Assembly: GCA_017939755.1 (NCBI GenBank)
Contig: JAGBAJ010000042.1
Location: 146,320 to 210,319 of the forward strand
DNA length: 64,000 nt
Reading direction: 5' to 3'
Source: Clostridia bacterium
GTDB lineage: Bacteria; Bacillota; Clostridia; TANB77; CAG-508
The translations under genes were made by a program, and so were the position numbers. Positions 52,417-60,270 of the stretch are shown here, in pieces; the first letter of the stretch is position 1, and each line of letters begins with the position of its first letter. The notes beneath the pieces are model-generated. The model was not told the DNA's origin. It was given only the letters and a program-made list of their open reading frames with translations, and did not search any database.

Positions 52417-54831
52417 ATGAATAATTACATCGAATTACTCTCACCTGTTGGTGATTTTGATTGTTTAAAAGCTGCCGTTCAAAACGGAGCTGATAGCGTT
52501 TACTTTGGTGCCGATACTTTTAGTGCTAGAGCTTCTGCTACAAATTTTTCTTTAGAAAATTTACCAGAAGCTATTAACTATGCAAAACTTAGAAACGTGC
52601 AAACACACCTAACTCTAAATACTTTAATAAAAAATAACGAAATGACTGAAGCTATAAACATTGCAAAAATTGCATATGAATCTGGCATTGATGCAATTAT
52701 TGTTCAAGATTTGGGCCTTGCAAAATATTTAATTGAAAACTTCCCAGACCTACCTATTCATGCAAGTACACAAATGACCATATATAATTTAGAAGGTGCC
52801 TTGCTAGCAGAGGAGCTTGGGTTTACAAGAGCCGTTCTCTCTAGAGAGCTATCATGTACAGAGATTGAATATATTTGTAAAAATTCTAATATCGAAATTG
52901 AAGTGTTTATTCATGGTGCTCTATGCGTTTCATATTCTGGTCAGTGTTTACTTTCAAGTGCCATTGGTGGTCGTTCTGGAAACAGAGGAAAATGTGCTGG
53001 ACCTTGTAGATTACCTTATACTCTAATAAAATCTGATTCTCGCTCTAAAGAAGAAATCGACTCTGGTTATCTACTAAGCACAAGAGACGTTTGTGGTCTA
53101 GAATTTATTCCTACACTAATTAAAGCTGGTGTTAAGTGCTTTAAAATTGAAGGTAGATTAAAAAATCCGGAATATGTTGCAATTGTCACAAGAATATATA
53201 GAAAGTATATTGATTTAGCATTATCAAACAAGCCTTATTCCATAGATTATGCTGACCAAAAAGCATTAATGCAGGTGTTTAATCGTGGAGGTTTTTCTTC
53301 TGGACATTTAACTGATGAGTATAATAATGAACTTGTGTACTCAAAAAAGCCAAATAATATGGGATTGTATTTAGGAAAAGTTCAGAAGTTTAATCCAGAT
53401 AAAGGCCATATTACTCTATCTTCAAAAGAAACACTTGCAATTGGAGATACAATTAGTTTAGAAAAGGAAAATGGTACATATACAATATCTGAGCTTATGC
53501 TTGGAAATACAAATATTGAGGAATCATCATCATTCCAGCCAGTTACAATTGGTAGAATGAAAGGTAATATAAGTGTTGGCGATAAAATATATAAAATGTC
53601 AAACAAGGAGCTTTCAAGAATAGCTTTAGATTCATTAAACAAAGAAAATAAAAAAACTAAATTTAACTGTTACCTTACACTTAAAGAAGGACAACCCATT
53701 ACGATGTCAGTCGAAAGCTCTGATAATAATTTGCAAAATGAATTTAGTGATATTTTCTTTACCATTTCCTCAGATGTAAAGCCAATACAAGCAATAAATG
53801 CACCACTTACCACAGAAAGGGTAATTAACCAGATATCAAAAACCGGAAATACTCCGTTTTTATTTGAGCATATTTCTATTGATATGGATGATAATATTTT
53901 TATTCCAAATATTGGATGCCTAAATGAACTACGAAGAACTGCTATCCAAAAAATAAAAATTGTTATTGAAAATAGATATTCTAGAGAGCTGTCTAGATCC
54001 TTACCTTCTATTGAAAACAAAGAAGAAGTAACAAAAAAGAAAACAAAAAAGGAAATATCTGTTTTATTTAATAATTTAAATCAATACATAGATTATAATT
54101 TACTTGAAAAAGTCGATCGACTATATATTCCATTTAAATTTTTCGTTGACGACCACTATACAAATACGCTAAAGCAAATAACTAAAAAATTTAATACATA
54201 TATTTATATGCCAACTATTTCTAAGAGATTTGCTAACTATAATTATGACAAGATACTTAACGAATACCCAAAAATTAAAGGATTTGTTTTATCAAACATA
54301 TCTCATCTAAAATTAATCAAACGATTCGGAAATAAATTTGAATATATAGCAAACTACACATTAAATATATTTAATGACTTAACTTTAACGGAATTTGCGA
54401 AATTTGGGTTTAAATCACTTACCCTCTCACCAGAGCTAAACAAAGAAACAGTTAATGGTATTTCAGAAAAGCATGATACAGAGCTTATTGCTTATGGCAA
54501 TTTACCACTTATAAATATGAATTATTGCTTACTTGGAAAATCTAATAAGTGTTATCTAAAATGTAGTAAACATTGCCAGAATTACACAAATTATTATCTA
54601 AAAGATAGACTTGGATTTAATTTTAAATTGCAAACAGAAAATGGCATTACTACCATATTCAATTCAAAAATAACAAGTATAGAAACCAATGATATTAACG
54701 TATCATCAATAAGACTTGACTTTTTGGATGAGTCACTATCTGATATAAATGAAATTATAAAAACACACAAAGCTGGAAACAAAATGGAGGGTGAAGCATA
54801 TACAAATGGGAATTTAAATAAGGAGGTGTAA
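52417..54831 (+). CDS. U32-family peptidase / tRNA-rRNA hydroxylation protein
   Basis: The N-terminal domain (about residues 5-290) is the U32 fold: LLSPVGDFDCLKAAVQNGAD, HASTQMTIYN, RELS, FIHGALCVSYSGQCLLSS and the Cys-rich RGKCAGPCRLPY, followed by KIEGRLKNPEYVA. Bacterial relatives (RlhA, TrhP) act with prephenate-derived cofactor in hydroxylating 23S rRNA C2501 or tRNA U34. The C-terminal part (from about residue 390) resembles the DUF3656 extension, with a second U32-like region and a Cys cluster LLGKSNKCYLKCSKHCQNY that might bind a metal cluster. The ATG at 52417 has GGGAG upstream; the TTG at 52402 is rejected. Length 804. Confidence 0.92.
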   Translation: MNNYIELLSPVGDFDCLKAAVQNGADSVYFGADTFSARASATNFSLENLPEAINYAKLRNVQTHLTLNTLIKNNEMTEAINIAKIAYESGIDAIIVQDLGLAKYLIENFPDLPIHASTQMTIYNLEGALLAEELGFTRAVLSRELSCTEIEYICKNSNIEIEVFIHGALCVSYSGQCLLSSAIGGRSGNRGKCAGPCRLPYTLIKSDSRSKEEIDSGYLLSTRDVCGLEFIPTLIKAGVKCFKIEGRLKNPEYVAIVTRIYRKYIDLALSNKPYSIDYADQKALMQVFNRGGFSSGHLTDEYNNELVYSKKPNNMGLYLGKVQKFNPDKGHITLSSKETLAIGDTISLEKENGTYTISELMLGNTNIEESSSFQPVTIGRMKGNISVGDKIYKMSNKELSRIALDSLNKENKKTKFNCYLTLKEGQPITMSVESSDNNLQNEFSDIFFTISSDVKPIQAINAPLTTERVINQISKTGNTPFLFEHISIDMDDNIFIPNIGCLNELRRTAIQKIKIVIENRYSRELSRSLPSIENKEEVTKKKTKKEISVLFNNLNQYIDYNLLEKVDRLYIPFKFFVDDHYTNTLKQITKKFNTYIYMPTISKRFANYNYDKILNEYPKIKGFVLSNISHLKLIKRFGNKFEYIANYTLNIFNDLTLTEFAKFGFKSLTLSPELNKETVNGISEKHDTELIAYGNLPLINMNYCLLGKSNKCYLKCSKHCQNYTNYYLKDRLGFNFKLQTENGITTIFNSKITSIETNDINVSSIRLDFLDESLSDINEIIKTHKAGNKMEGEAYTNGNLNKEV

Positions 54832-54893
54832 TGCCTCTTTTTCCATTTAGAAATAATCATTTTATTTTTTGCTCTATTACGTATAGAATAATT

Positions 54894-55027
54894 ACTATAT
54901 ATTATTTTATAAGTTCGCCCCAACTGCATAAGAAAATCTATTTTTTACTGCGCTGTACGCTAGTAAAAATTAAATTTTCTAATTTGTCGGTCCCCACCTT
55001 AACTCACTTTATAAAATAATATATAGT
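54894..55027 (-). ncRNA. Candidate structured RNA, copy A
   Basis: Read on the minus strand: a 21-bp outer stem (one bulge) from 55006-55027 and 54894-54914 encloses conserved strands GTTAAGGTGGGGACC and AGTTGGGGCG, which flank an inner hairpin of about 50 bases. The same two core strands recur at 59283-59437, but both the outer and inner stems differ in sequence while staying complementary. That is the pattern of RNA structure rather than sequence repeat. Strand is uncertain. No family was recognised. It lies between the U32 and RluA genes. Confidence 0.6.
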
Positions 55028-55080
55028 ACTTATTCTGAACTGTATATCTCTTCAAACTATATTGTGTAAAAGGAGGATTT

Positions 55081-55968
55081 ATGAAATTAGAATATAAAAT
55101 TTTAGATTCTGATAATTATATAAATGTTAAAGAAGTTTTGAAAGCATATTTTAAAATTTCCGATAGATTACTACTAAGATTAAAAAACACAAAGAATATA
55201 TTGCTTGATGGTGAACCCACGTATGTGTCTAAGGAAGTAATTGCTGGTAATATAGTTACTGTTATTATAGATTTTGTCGAAGATAGTGATAATATTGTTC
55301 CTACAAAAATGAATCTGGATATTATTTATGAAGATGACTGCTATCTTATTATTAATAAGCAGCCACATACACCTGTACATCCTTCTATGCTACATTATAA
55401 TAATAGTTTATCGAATGGTATAAAATATTATTTCGAATCAATAGGATTAAAAAAGAAAATAAGACCCGTTAATAGACTTGACAAGGATACTTCTGGACTT
55501 GTTATTTTTGCCAAAAACGAATATATTCAAGAATCACTCGTTTTGCAAATGAAATCTAAAGATTTCAAAAAGGAATATATAGCAATATGCTCTGGAATTT
55601 TTGAACAAAAATCTGGTACAATTAATTTACCTATTGCTCGAAAAGAAGGAAGTATTATTGAGCGTCAAGTTGATTCTGACGGTGATGTTGCTATAACTCA
55701 TTACGAAGTTTTAGAAGAGCGTAATAATGTTTCAATTGTTAAGTGCTTACTTGAAACTGGCAGAACTCACCAAATTAGAGTACATCTTTCTTATATTGGA
55801 CATCCTATTTTAGGAGATACCTTATATGGTAGTGAATCCGATGGAATTAATAGGCAATTATTGCATGCACATAAAATTAGTTTTGTACATCCAATAACAA
55901 AAGTGCATGTGGAATATGTTGCTCCTATTCCAGAAGACCTTCAGTCACATGCGTTTGTAATCAAATAA
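55081..55968 (+). CDS. RluA-family pseudouridine synthase
   Basis: Enzyme that isomerises specific uridines in rRNA or tRNA. An N-terminal S4-like region (LLLRLKNTKNILLDGEPTYV) precedes the catalytic domain with PHTPVHPS and the diagnostic VNRLDKDTSGLVIFAKN containing the catalytic Asp; GRTHQIRVHLSYIGHPILGD follows as usual. The 295-residue length matches RluD-like proteins, but the exact target site cannot be told. AAAGGAGG lies four bases before the ATG. A terminator follows at 56015-56053. Confidence 0.93.
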   Translation: MKLEYKILDSDNYINVKEVLKAYFKISDRLLLRLKNTKNILLDGEPTYVSKEVIAGNIVTVIIDFVEDSDNIVPTKMNLDIIYEDDCYLIINKQPHTPVHPSMLHYNNSLSNGIKYYFESIGLKKKIRPVNRLDKDTSGLVIFAKNEYIQESLVLQMKSKDFKKEYIAICSGIFEQKSGTINLPIARKEGSIIERQVDSDGDVAITHYEVLEERNNVSIVKCLLETGRTHQIRVHLSYIGHPILGDTLYGSESDGINRQLLHAHKISFVHPITKVHVEYVAPIPEDLQSHAFVIK

Positions 55969-56014
55969 AGTTAAAATTTTATGCTCACACATTTATTATA
56001 AAATTTAGATTTTT

Positions 56015-56053
56015 AACCCCAGAACGTAAAGCCATTTGCTCTGGGGTTTTTCT
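56015..56053. terminator. Bidirectional terminator between rluA-like gene and copA
   Basis: AACCCCAGA pairs with TCTGGGGTT; TTTTTCTTT follows on the plus strand, and an A-rich start gives TTTTTA on the minus strand after the stem. It lies between two convergent genes. Confidence 0.85.
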
Positions 56054-56060
56054 TTAATTT

Positions 56061-56270
56061 TTACTTAATTTCTATAACTTTATATTCTTCTTCTGTTACT
56101 GCTTCAGTTAATTTTTCATTGCTTACATTATTTGTTAGCTCTATAGTTGCAGTCTTATTTTCTAAATTTACTTGGACACTAGAAACACCTTCTACTCCTT
56201 CTAAAGCCTTTGTTACATGTTTTACGCAATTTTCGCACATCATTCCCTCAATAATCATTTCTTTTTTCAT
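56061..56270 (-). CDS. copZ: CopZ-like copper chaperone from an internal start in copA
   Basis: The C-terminal HMA domain of copA has its own ATG at 56268-56270 with a perfect AAGGAGG (56279-56285) eight bases upstream. The product would be a 69-residue chaperone (metal loop GMMCENC) made independently of the fusion. The 50-residue linker between pump and domain is Asn/Lys/Glu-rich and looks like translated leader sequence, suggesting loss of a stop codon between once separate genes. Independent translation is inferred from the ribosome binding site. Confidence 0.65.
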   Translation of the reverse strand: MKKEMIIEGMMCENCVKHVTKALEGVEGVSSVQVNLENKTATIELTNNVSNEKLTEAVTEEEYKVIEIK

Positions 56271-58715
56271 AATTTTTTCCTCCTTAAAATTTTTATTTTC
56301 ATTTAATGAATTATCAATATTGCTTTTATAATTAATTGTTTCTTCCTCAATAATAGCCTCCCTATTGCTGTCTACATTTTGTTGCTCACCATTATGCTTA
56401 ACTTTATTATAATACTTATTTTTAAATAGTCTTAGTCTTAAGGCATTTGCTACCACACACACAGAGCTAATGCTCATAGCGGCTGATCCAAGCATTGGAT
56501 TAAGTTTTATTCCATATGGTTTAAATAATAATCCACAGGCAATTGGAATACAAATTGCATTATAGAAAAAAGCCCAAAATAAATTTTCTTTTATATTTAA
56601 CATTGTCTTCTTACTTAAATCAATTGTAGTAACAACATCTAGTAAACTATTCTTTACTAGTACAATATCAGCGGATTCTATTGCTATATCTGTTCCTGAT
56701 CCTATGGCTAGACCTATATCGGCTTTTGCTAGTGCAGGAGAATCGTTTATTCCATCACCAACAAATGCAACATATCCACGATTATTCTTGCTTTTATACT
56801 GATCTTGTATTTTTGCAACTAATTGCTCCTTCTCGTTTGGCAAAACTTCACTATATACTTCATCTAGCTCTACCATTTTTGCAATTTCATTTGCAACAAG
56901 TTTGTTGTCTCCTGTTATCATTATAGTTTTTATTTTTCTCTTTTTAAGTTCATTTATTGCTTGTTTACTATCTAATTTTATGGTATCTGATACAGCAATT
57001 AAACCAATAACTTTACTTTCATCTGCAAAATACATTACAGTTTTTCCTCTTGAAGCTAATTCACAGGATTTATTCATAAACATGGTTTCAACATTTATAT
57101 TAAAGCTTTCTATTAATTTTAAATTTCCAGCGAAGTATTGCTTTCCATCAATCTTTGCTCTTATGCCTTTTCCTGTTATTGATTCGAAGTCATCTACATC
57201 TTTTGTTTTTATAGATTTTTCTTTTGCAGATATAACAATTGCTTCTGCCAATGGATGCTCTGATGGTTTTTCTATTGATGCTGCAATTGATAAAAATGCT
57301 CTTTCATCCATATTGGTTACTACCTCTGTTACTTTAGGCTTTCCTTCTGTTATTGTACCCGTTTTATCAAAAATTACAACCTTAACAGAATCCATCTTTT
57401 GCAAGCTTTCTGCCGATTTTATAAGAATTCCATTTTCGGCCCCTTTACCTGTTCCAACCATTATCGCAACTGGAGTTGCTAATCCTAAAGCACAAGGACA
57501 TGAAATAACAAGAACCGATATTGCCATTGTTAATGCAAAATTCAAGCTTTCTCCTGCAATAAGCCATCCCGCTAATGTTATAACACAAATTGATATAACT
57601 ATTGGAACAAACCATGCTGCAACCTTATCTGCAATATTTTCTATAGGTGCCTTTGAAGTACTTGCTTCTTCTACAAGTTTTATAATCTGCGATAGAGTTG
57701 TTTCAGCCCCTACTTTTGTTGCTTTAATTTTAATTGTTCCATTTTTATTTATTGTTCCAGATATAACTTCATCCAATATTTCTTTTAATACAGGAATGCT
57801 TTCTCCTGTAATTGCAGACTGGTCAACACTACTGCTTCCTTCTATAATTGTACCATCAACTGGTATACTTGAACCAGGTTTTATTATAATTACATCATCG
57901 ATTAGTATATCATCAGATGGAATAATTTGCTCTTTACCATTTCGTATTACAATTGCAGTTTTTGGAGCTAAATTTATTAGTTTAGAAATTGCATCACCAG
58001 TCTTCCCTTTTGATTTGGTTTCTAAAAACTTACCTACTGTTATTAAAGTTAGAATTGTTCCCGCTGATTCTATATATATTTGATTACTATAATTTTTTAC
58101 TAATTCATAATTATTTGTACTTAAACCGCGACCTATAAATACAGCAGCCACAATACCATAAACAATTGATGCAGTTGCCCCCAATGCAATTAATGAATCC
58201 ATATTTGGAGATAACTTTAACAATGTTTTAAATCCATTTTTAAAATATGATTTATTAACCCAAATAATTGGTGCAACCAAAATAAATTGTGCTATTATTA
58301 ATTTTAAAGAATTCTGAACTCCATGAAAATTGTCTATAATAAATTTGGGTATTGGTATTCCAAACCACATATTAAACATATGATTCATTGATATATACAT
58401 TAATGGAATCCATAAAATTAATGAAATTATCAATCTTACTTTCATATTGTTTATGGCCCTTTCATTGCTCTCTTGTACTTTATTTTTCATATATGTCTTC
58501 TGGTTTGTACATACAGCACCATATCCTGCATCCTCCACAGCCTTTATTATGATTTGTTCGTCCAACTTATTTTCATCAATGTCTAATGTCATATCATTTG
58601 TAAGTAAGTTTACATGTACATTTTTTGTACCATCAATTTTTTCGACAGCCTTTGTTACATGAGCTTGGCAACTCGCACAGGTCATACCTTGAATATCAAA
58701 GTGTAATTTTTTCAT
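56061..58715 (-). CDS. copA: Copper P-type ATPase CopA with fused C-terminal CopZ-like domain
   Basis: Cu(I) efflux pump. Residues 1-70 are an HMA domain with GMTCASC. Then come membrane helices, TGES, the CPCALGLA metal site, DKTGTITEG, HPLAEA and GDGINDSP, and N-Y/M-SS motifs of Cu(I) pumps in helices 7-8 (YNAICIPIACG; MSISSVCV). Unusually, after the last helix a 50-residue linker leads in frame to a second HMA domain with GMMCENC at the C-terminus, giving 884 residues against the usual 740-820. GGAGG lies five bases before the start. csoR precedes it. Confidence 0.95.
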   Translation of the reverse strand: MKKLHFDIQGMTCASCQAHVTKAVEKIDGTKNVHVNLLTNDMTLDIDENKLDEQIIIKAVEDAGYGAVCTNQKTYMKNKVQESNERAINNMKVRLIISLILWIPLMYISMNHMFNMWFGIPIPKFIIDNFHGVQNSLKLIIAQFILVAPIIWVNKSYFKNGFKTLLKLSPNMDSLIALGATASIVYGIVAAVFIGRGLSTNNYELVKNYSNQIYIESAGTILTLITVGKFLETKSKGKTGDAISKLINLAPKTAIVIRNGKEQIIPSDDILIDDVIIIKPGSSIPVDGTIIEGSSSVDQSAITGESIPVLKEILDEVISGTINKNGTIKIKATKVGAETTLSQIIKLVEEASTSKAPIENIADKVAAWFVPIVISICVITLAGWLIAGESLNFALTMAISVLVISCPCALGLATPVAIMVGTGKGAENGILIKSAESLQKMDSVKVVIFDKTGTITEGKPKVTEVVTNMDERAFLSIAASIEKPSEHPLAEAIVISAKEKSIKTKDVDDFESITGKGIRAKIDGKQYFAGNLKLIESFNINVETMFMNKSCELASRGKTVMYFADESKVIGLIAVSDTIKLDSKQAINELKKRKIKTIMITGDNKLVANEIAKMVELDEVYSEVLPNEKEQLVAKIQDQYKSKNNRGYVAFVGDGINDSPALAKADIGLAIGSGTDIAIESADIVLVKNSLLDVVTTIDLSKKTMLNIKENLFWAFFYNAICIPIACGLLFKPYGIKLNPMLGSAAMSISSVCVVANALRLRLFKNKYYNKVKHNGEQQNVDSNREAIIEEETINYKSNIDNSLNENKNFKEEKIMKKEMIIEGMMCENCVKHVTKALEGVEGVSSVQVNLENKTATIELTNNVSNEKLTEAVTEEEYKVIEIK

Positions 58716-58768
58716 TTTAACCTCCGTCCTTCTAATTAATTATCTTTTGCACTAATCCCATTTATTGA

Positions 58769-59077
58769 TTATCTTAATTTATTAATTAGATTCATTACTT
58801 CATCCATTATACTATCATCACCATTTTTTATATCTCTTATAACACAAGTCTTTAGATGATGCTCTAATATTTGATTTCCCATGCTCTTTATTGCATTTTG
58901 AACTGCAGCTACTTGTATTAATATATCATTGCAATATCTGTCGTTTTCTATCATATCTTTTATTCCATTAATTTGGCCAGATATTCTGTTTAGTCTATTA
59001 ATTAATTTTCTCTTTTCATCATCAGCTCTATACGTATTTTTTTCATTTTTACACGATTCACATTTTTTATTTTCCAT
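58769..59077 (-). CDS. csoR: Copper-sensing repressor CsoR
   Basis: A 102-residue all-helical DUF156 repressor. Cu(I)-site residues are present: Cys in RYCNDILIQVAAVQNA, His and Cys in HHLKTCV. An extra Cys-rich N-terminus (MENKKCESCKN) is not part of the core family. Cu(I) binding releases DNA. The ATG at 59077 has GGTGGTG six bases upstream. copA follows by 53 bases, and a textbook CsoR operator lies in the promoter, so the two form a self-regulated operon. Confidence 0.94.
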   Translation of the reverse strand: MENKKCESCKNEKNTYRADDEKRKLINRLNRISGQINGIKDMIENDRYCNDILIQVAAVQNAIKSMGNQILEHHLKTCVIRDIKNGDDSIMDEVMNLINKLR

Positions 59078-59189
59078 TATTTTCACCACCTTATTCCACG
59101 TATTTGTCCGTGCTCTATGTTTTATGAAATAAAATTTGTATGCGATGTTCGTTTTTTTGTAATATTAAAGTAGAACTTTCACACTATAT

Positions 59190-59218
59190 AAAATATACCC
59201 ATATAGGGTATTTGTCAA
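59190..59218 (-). promoter_or_regulatory. csoR-copA promoter with CsoR operator
   Basis: Minus-strand TTGACA (59213-59218) and TATTTT (59190-59195) have a 17-base spacer filled by ATACCCTATATGGGTAT (59195-59211), a palindrome of the known CsoR type. Bound repressor would block the promoter until copper rises. Confidence 0.85.
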
Positions 59219-59282
59219 TAAAAAAATTAAATCTATACACAATTATTTTGCGTTACGATTAACAGCTAATAAGATCTTATTA

Positions 59283-59437
59283 CGATTTCAAGATAAAATA
59301 CCAATTTATATGTTCCGCCCCAACTACGAAGAATAAGTATTTGCTGTTTCACTGGTCGTTTACAGCATTTACTTATTCTACCTTGTTGGTCCCCACCTTA
59401 ACTTCACATTATAAATTGGTATTTTATCTTGAAATCG
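59283..59437 (-). ncRNA. Candidate structured RNA, copy B
   Basis: A 31-bp outer stem with one bulge (59283-59313 with 59406-59437) encloses, on the minus strand, GTTAAGGTGGGGACC and AGTTGGGGCG around an inner hairpin AGAATAAGTAA/TTACTTATTCT type. Core strands are almost identical to copy A at 54894-55027, stems are not, and complementarity is retained. It lies between the copper promoter and the G+C-rich gene. The remaining bases of the 59078-59493 gap hold only the promoter and a fragment of the 18-kb dispersed repeat (59118-59150). Confidence 0.6.
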
Positions 59438-59493
59438 CTATATTCACATATGGCTGTATATTTTAACATTATTTTTTCGAGATTTTATATTAC

Positions 59494-59518
59494 AAAAAAG
59501 CACCCATTTAAGGGTGCA
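59494..59518 (-). terminator. Terminator of the 192-residue gene
   Basis: On the minus strand GCACCC pairs with GGGTGC around a six-base loop, followed by TTTTTTG. It lies about 27 bases after the stop codon. Confidence 0.9.
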
Positions 59519-59544
59519 GTTTTGTACAAATGTCAAACTGAGTC

Positions 59545-60123
59545 TTACCAGGCTCGCTTTACCATGATTGCAGTATCACCTACCATCAAAGTTTCGCTAA
59601 ACCAATAGCCACCAACATAGTTAGTATAATACTGGTAAAATTTGTTGATACGCCTGTTTGGCTGACAAATAATGTCTCCGTTCTCCAGCTGCCAGAATCT
59701 AGGACGATTCACATCAAATTGCTCTCTCAGATTCTTTCTCAGATTTCCTTTCACCCATCTGTCACGCTTGGAGCTAATCTCTTTTGAGATAACGCCCTTC
59801 TTGACATTTGGGAAAGACAGCAATACGTTCTTATCCATTTCTCTGATCAGCTTAAGATACGTATCCTTGCACGGCATTACATTTCCCTGGCAGAAATTGT
59901 AAAGTGCCTGCAACTGCTCATAAGTGATATGCTGCTCTGCCCAAGTGCCACCTTCTGGAGGATTTCCGTCATTTTGCATGAGGAATCCCACATGGTCAAT
60001 TTCTCCATGACCTCTTTCTTCAGTCGTGAAGTATGGCATCAGATCACCATAGCCTTTGATTTTGGCATCGCATTTAATAATTCCTTCGACCTTTGTTAAT
60101 AAGTTCTCGCTAAGATGTACCAT
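59545..60123 (-). CDS. Unknown 192-residue protein with foreign base composition
   Basis: A soluble protein that I do not recognise. It has a GHGEIDHVGFLMQNDGNPPE segment (His, Asp and Glu-rich, possibly metal-binding), a basic middle (KRDRWVKGNLRKNLREQF) and an aromatic C-terminal end (YQYYTNYVGGYWFSETL). The ATG at 60123 has AAAGGAG six bases upstream; the GTG at 60141 lies in the leader and is rejected. Codons are G+C-rich like those at 8362 and 9191. It has its own consensus promoter, a leader with a GCCAC/GTGGC hairpin, and its own terminator. Probably horizontally acquired. Confidence 0.82.
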   Translation of the reverse strand: MVHLSENLLTKVEGIIKCDAKIKGYGDLMPYFTTEERGHGEIDHVGFLMQNDGNPPEGGTWAEQHITYEQLQALYNFCQGNVMPCKDTYLKLIREMDKNVLLSFPNVKKGVISKEISSKRDRWVKGNLRKNLREQFDVNRPRFWQLENGDIICQPNRRINKFYQYYTNYVGGYWFSETLMVGDTAIMVKRAW

Positions 60124-60200
60124 AAATACTCCTTTCGCCACATTGTGGCTGTCGAATTGGTTTATATACGTTTGAGCTGAAATATATCAACTTGCATGAT

Positions 60201-60229
60201 ATTATATCATATTATGTAAAATATTGCAA
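60201..60229 (-). promoter_or_regulatory. Promoter of the 192-residue gene
   Basis: Minus-strand TTGCAA (60224-60229) and TATAAT (60201-60206) with a 17-base spacer. The -35 box directly abuts the hairpin that ends the upstream amidase gene. Confidence 0.85.
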
Positions 60230-60255
60230 GAAGCATTTGATTCCTCAAATGCTTC
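60230..60255. terminator. Hairpin after the amidase gene
   Basis: GAAGCATTTGA pairs perfectly with TCAAATGCTTC around a four-base loop. T-rich sequence follows on the plus strand; on the minus strand the following bases form the next promoter's -35 box, so it is a weak terminator for the amidase gene. Confidence 0.65.
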
Positions 60256-60270
60256 TTTTATCTATATTAC

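Noticed and set aside
56902..58083. Long open frame on the plus strand opposite copA
   Set aside because: It is antisense to a fully recognisable P-type ATPase, has no ribosome binding site and gives a low-complexity Ser/Ile/Phe-rich product.
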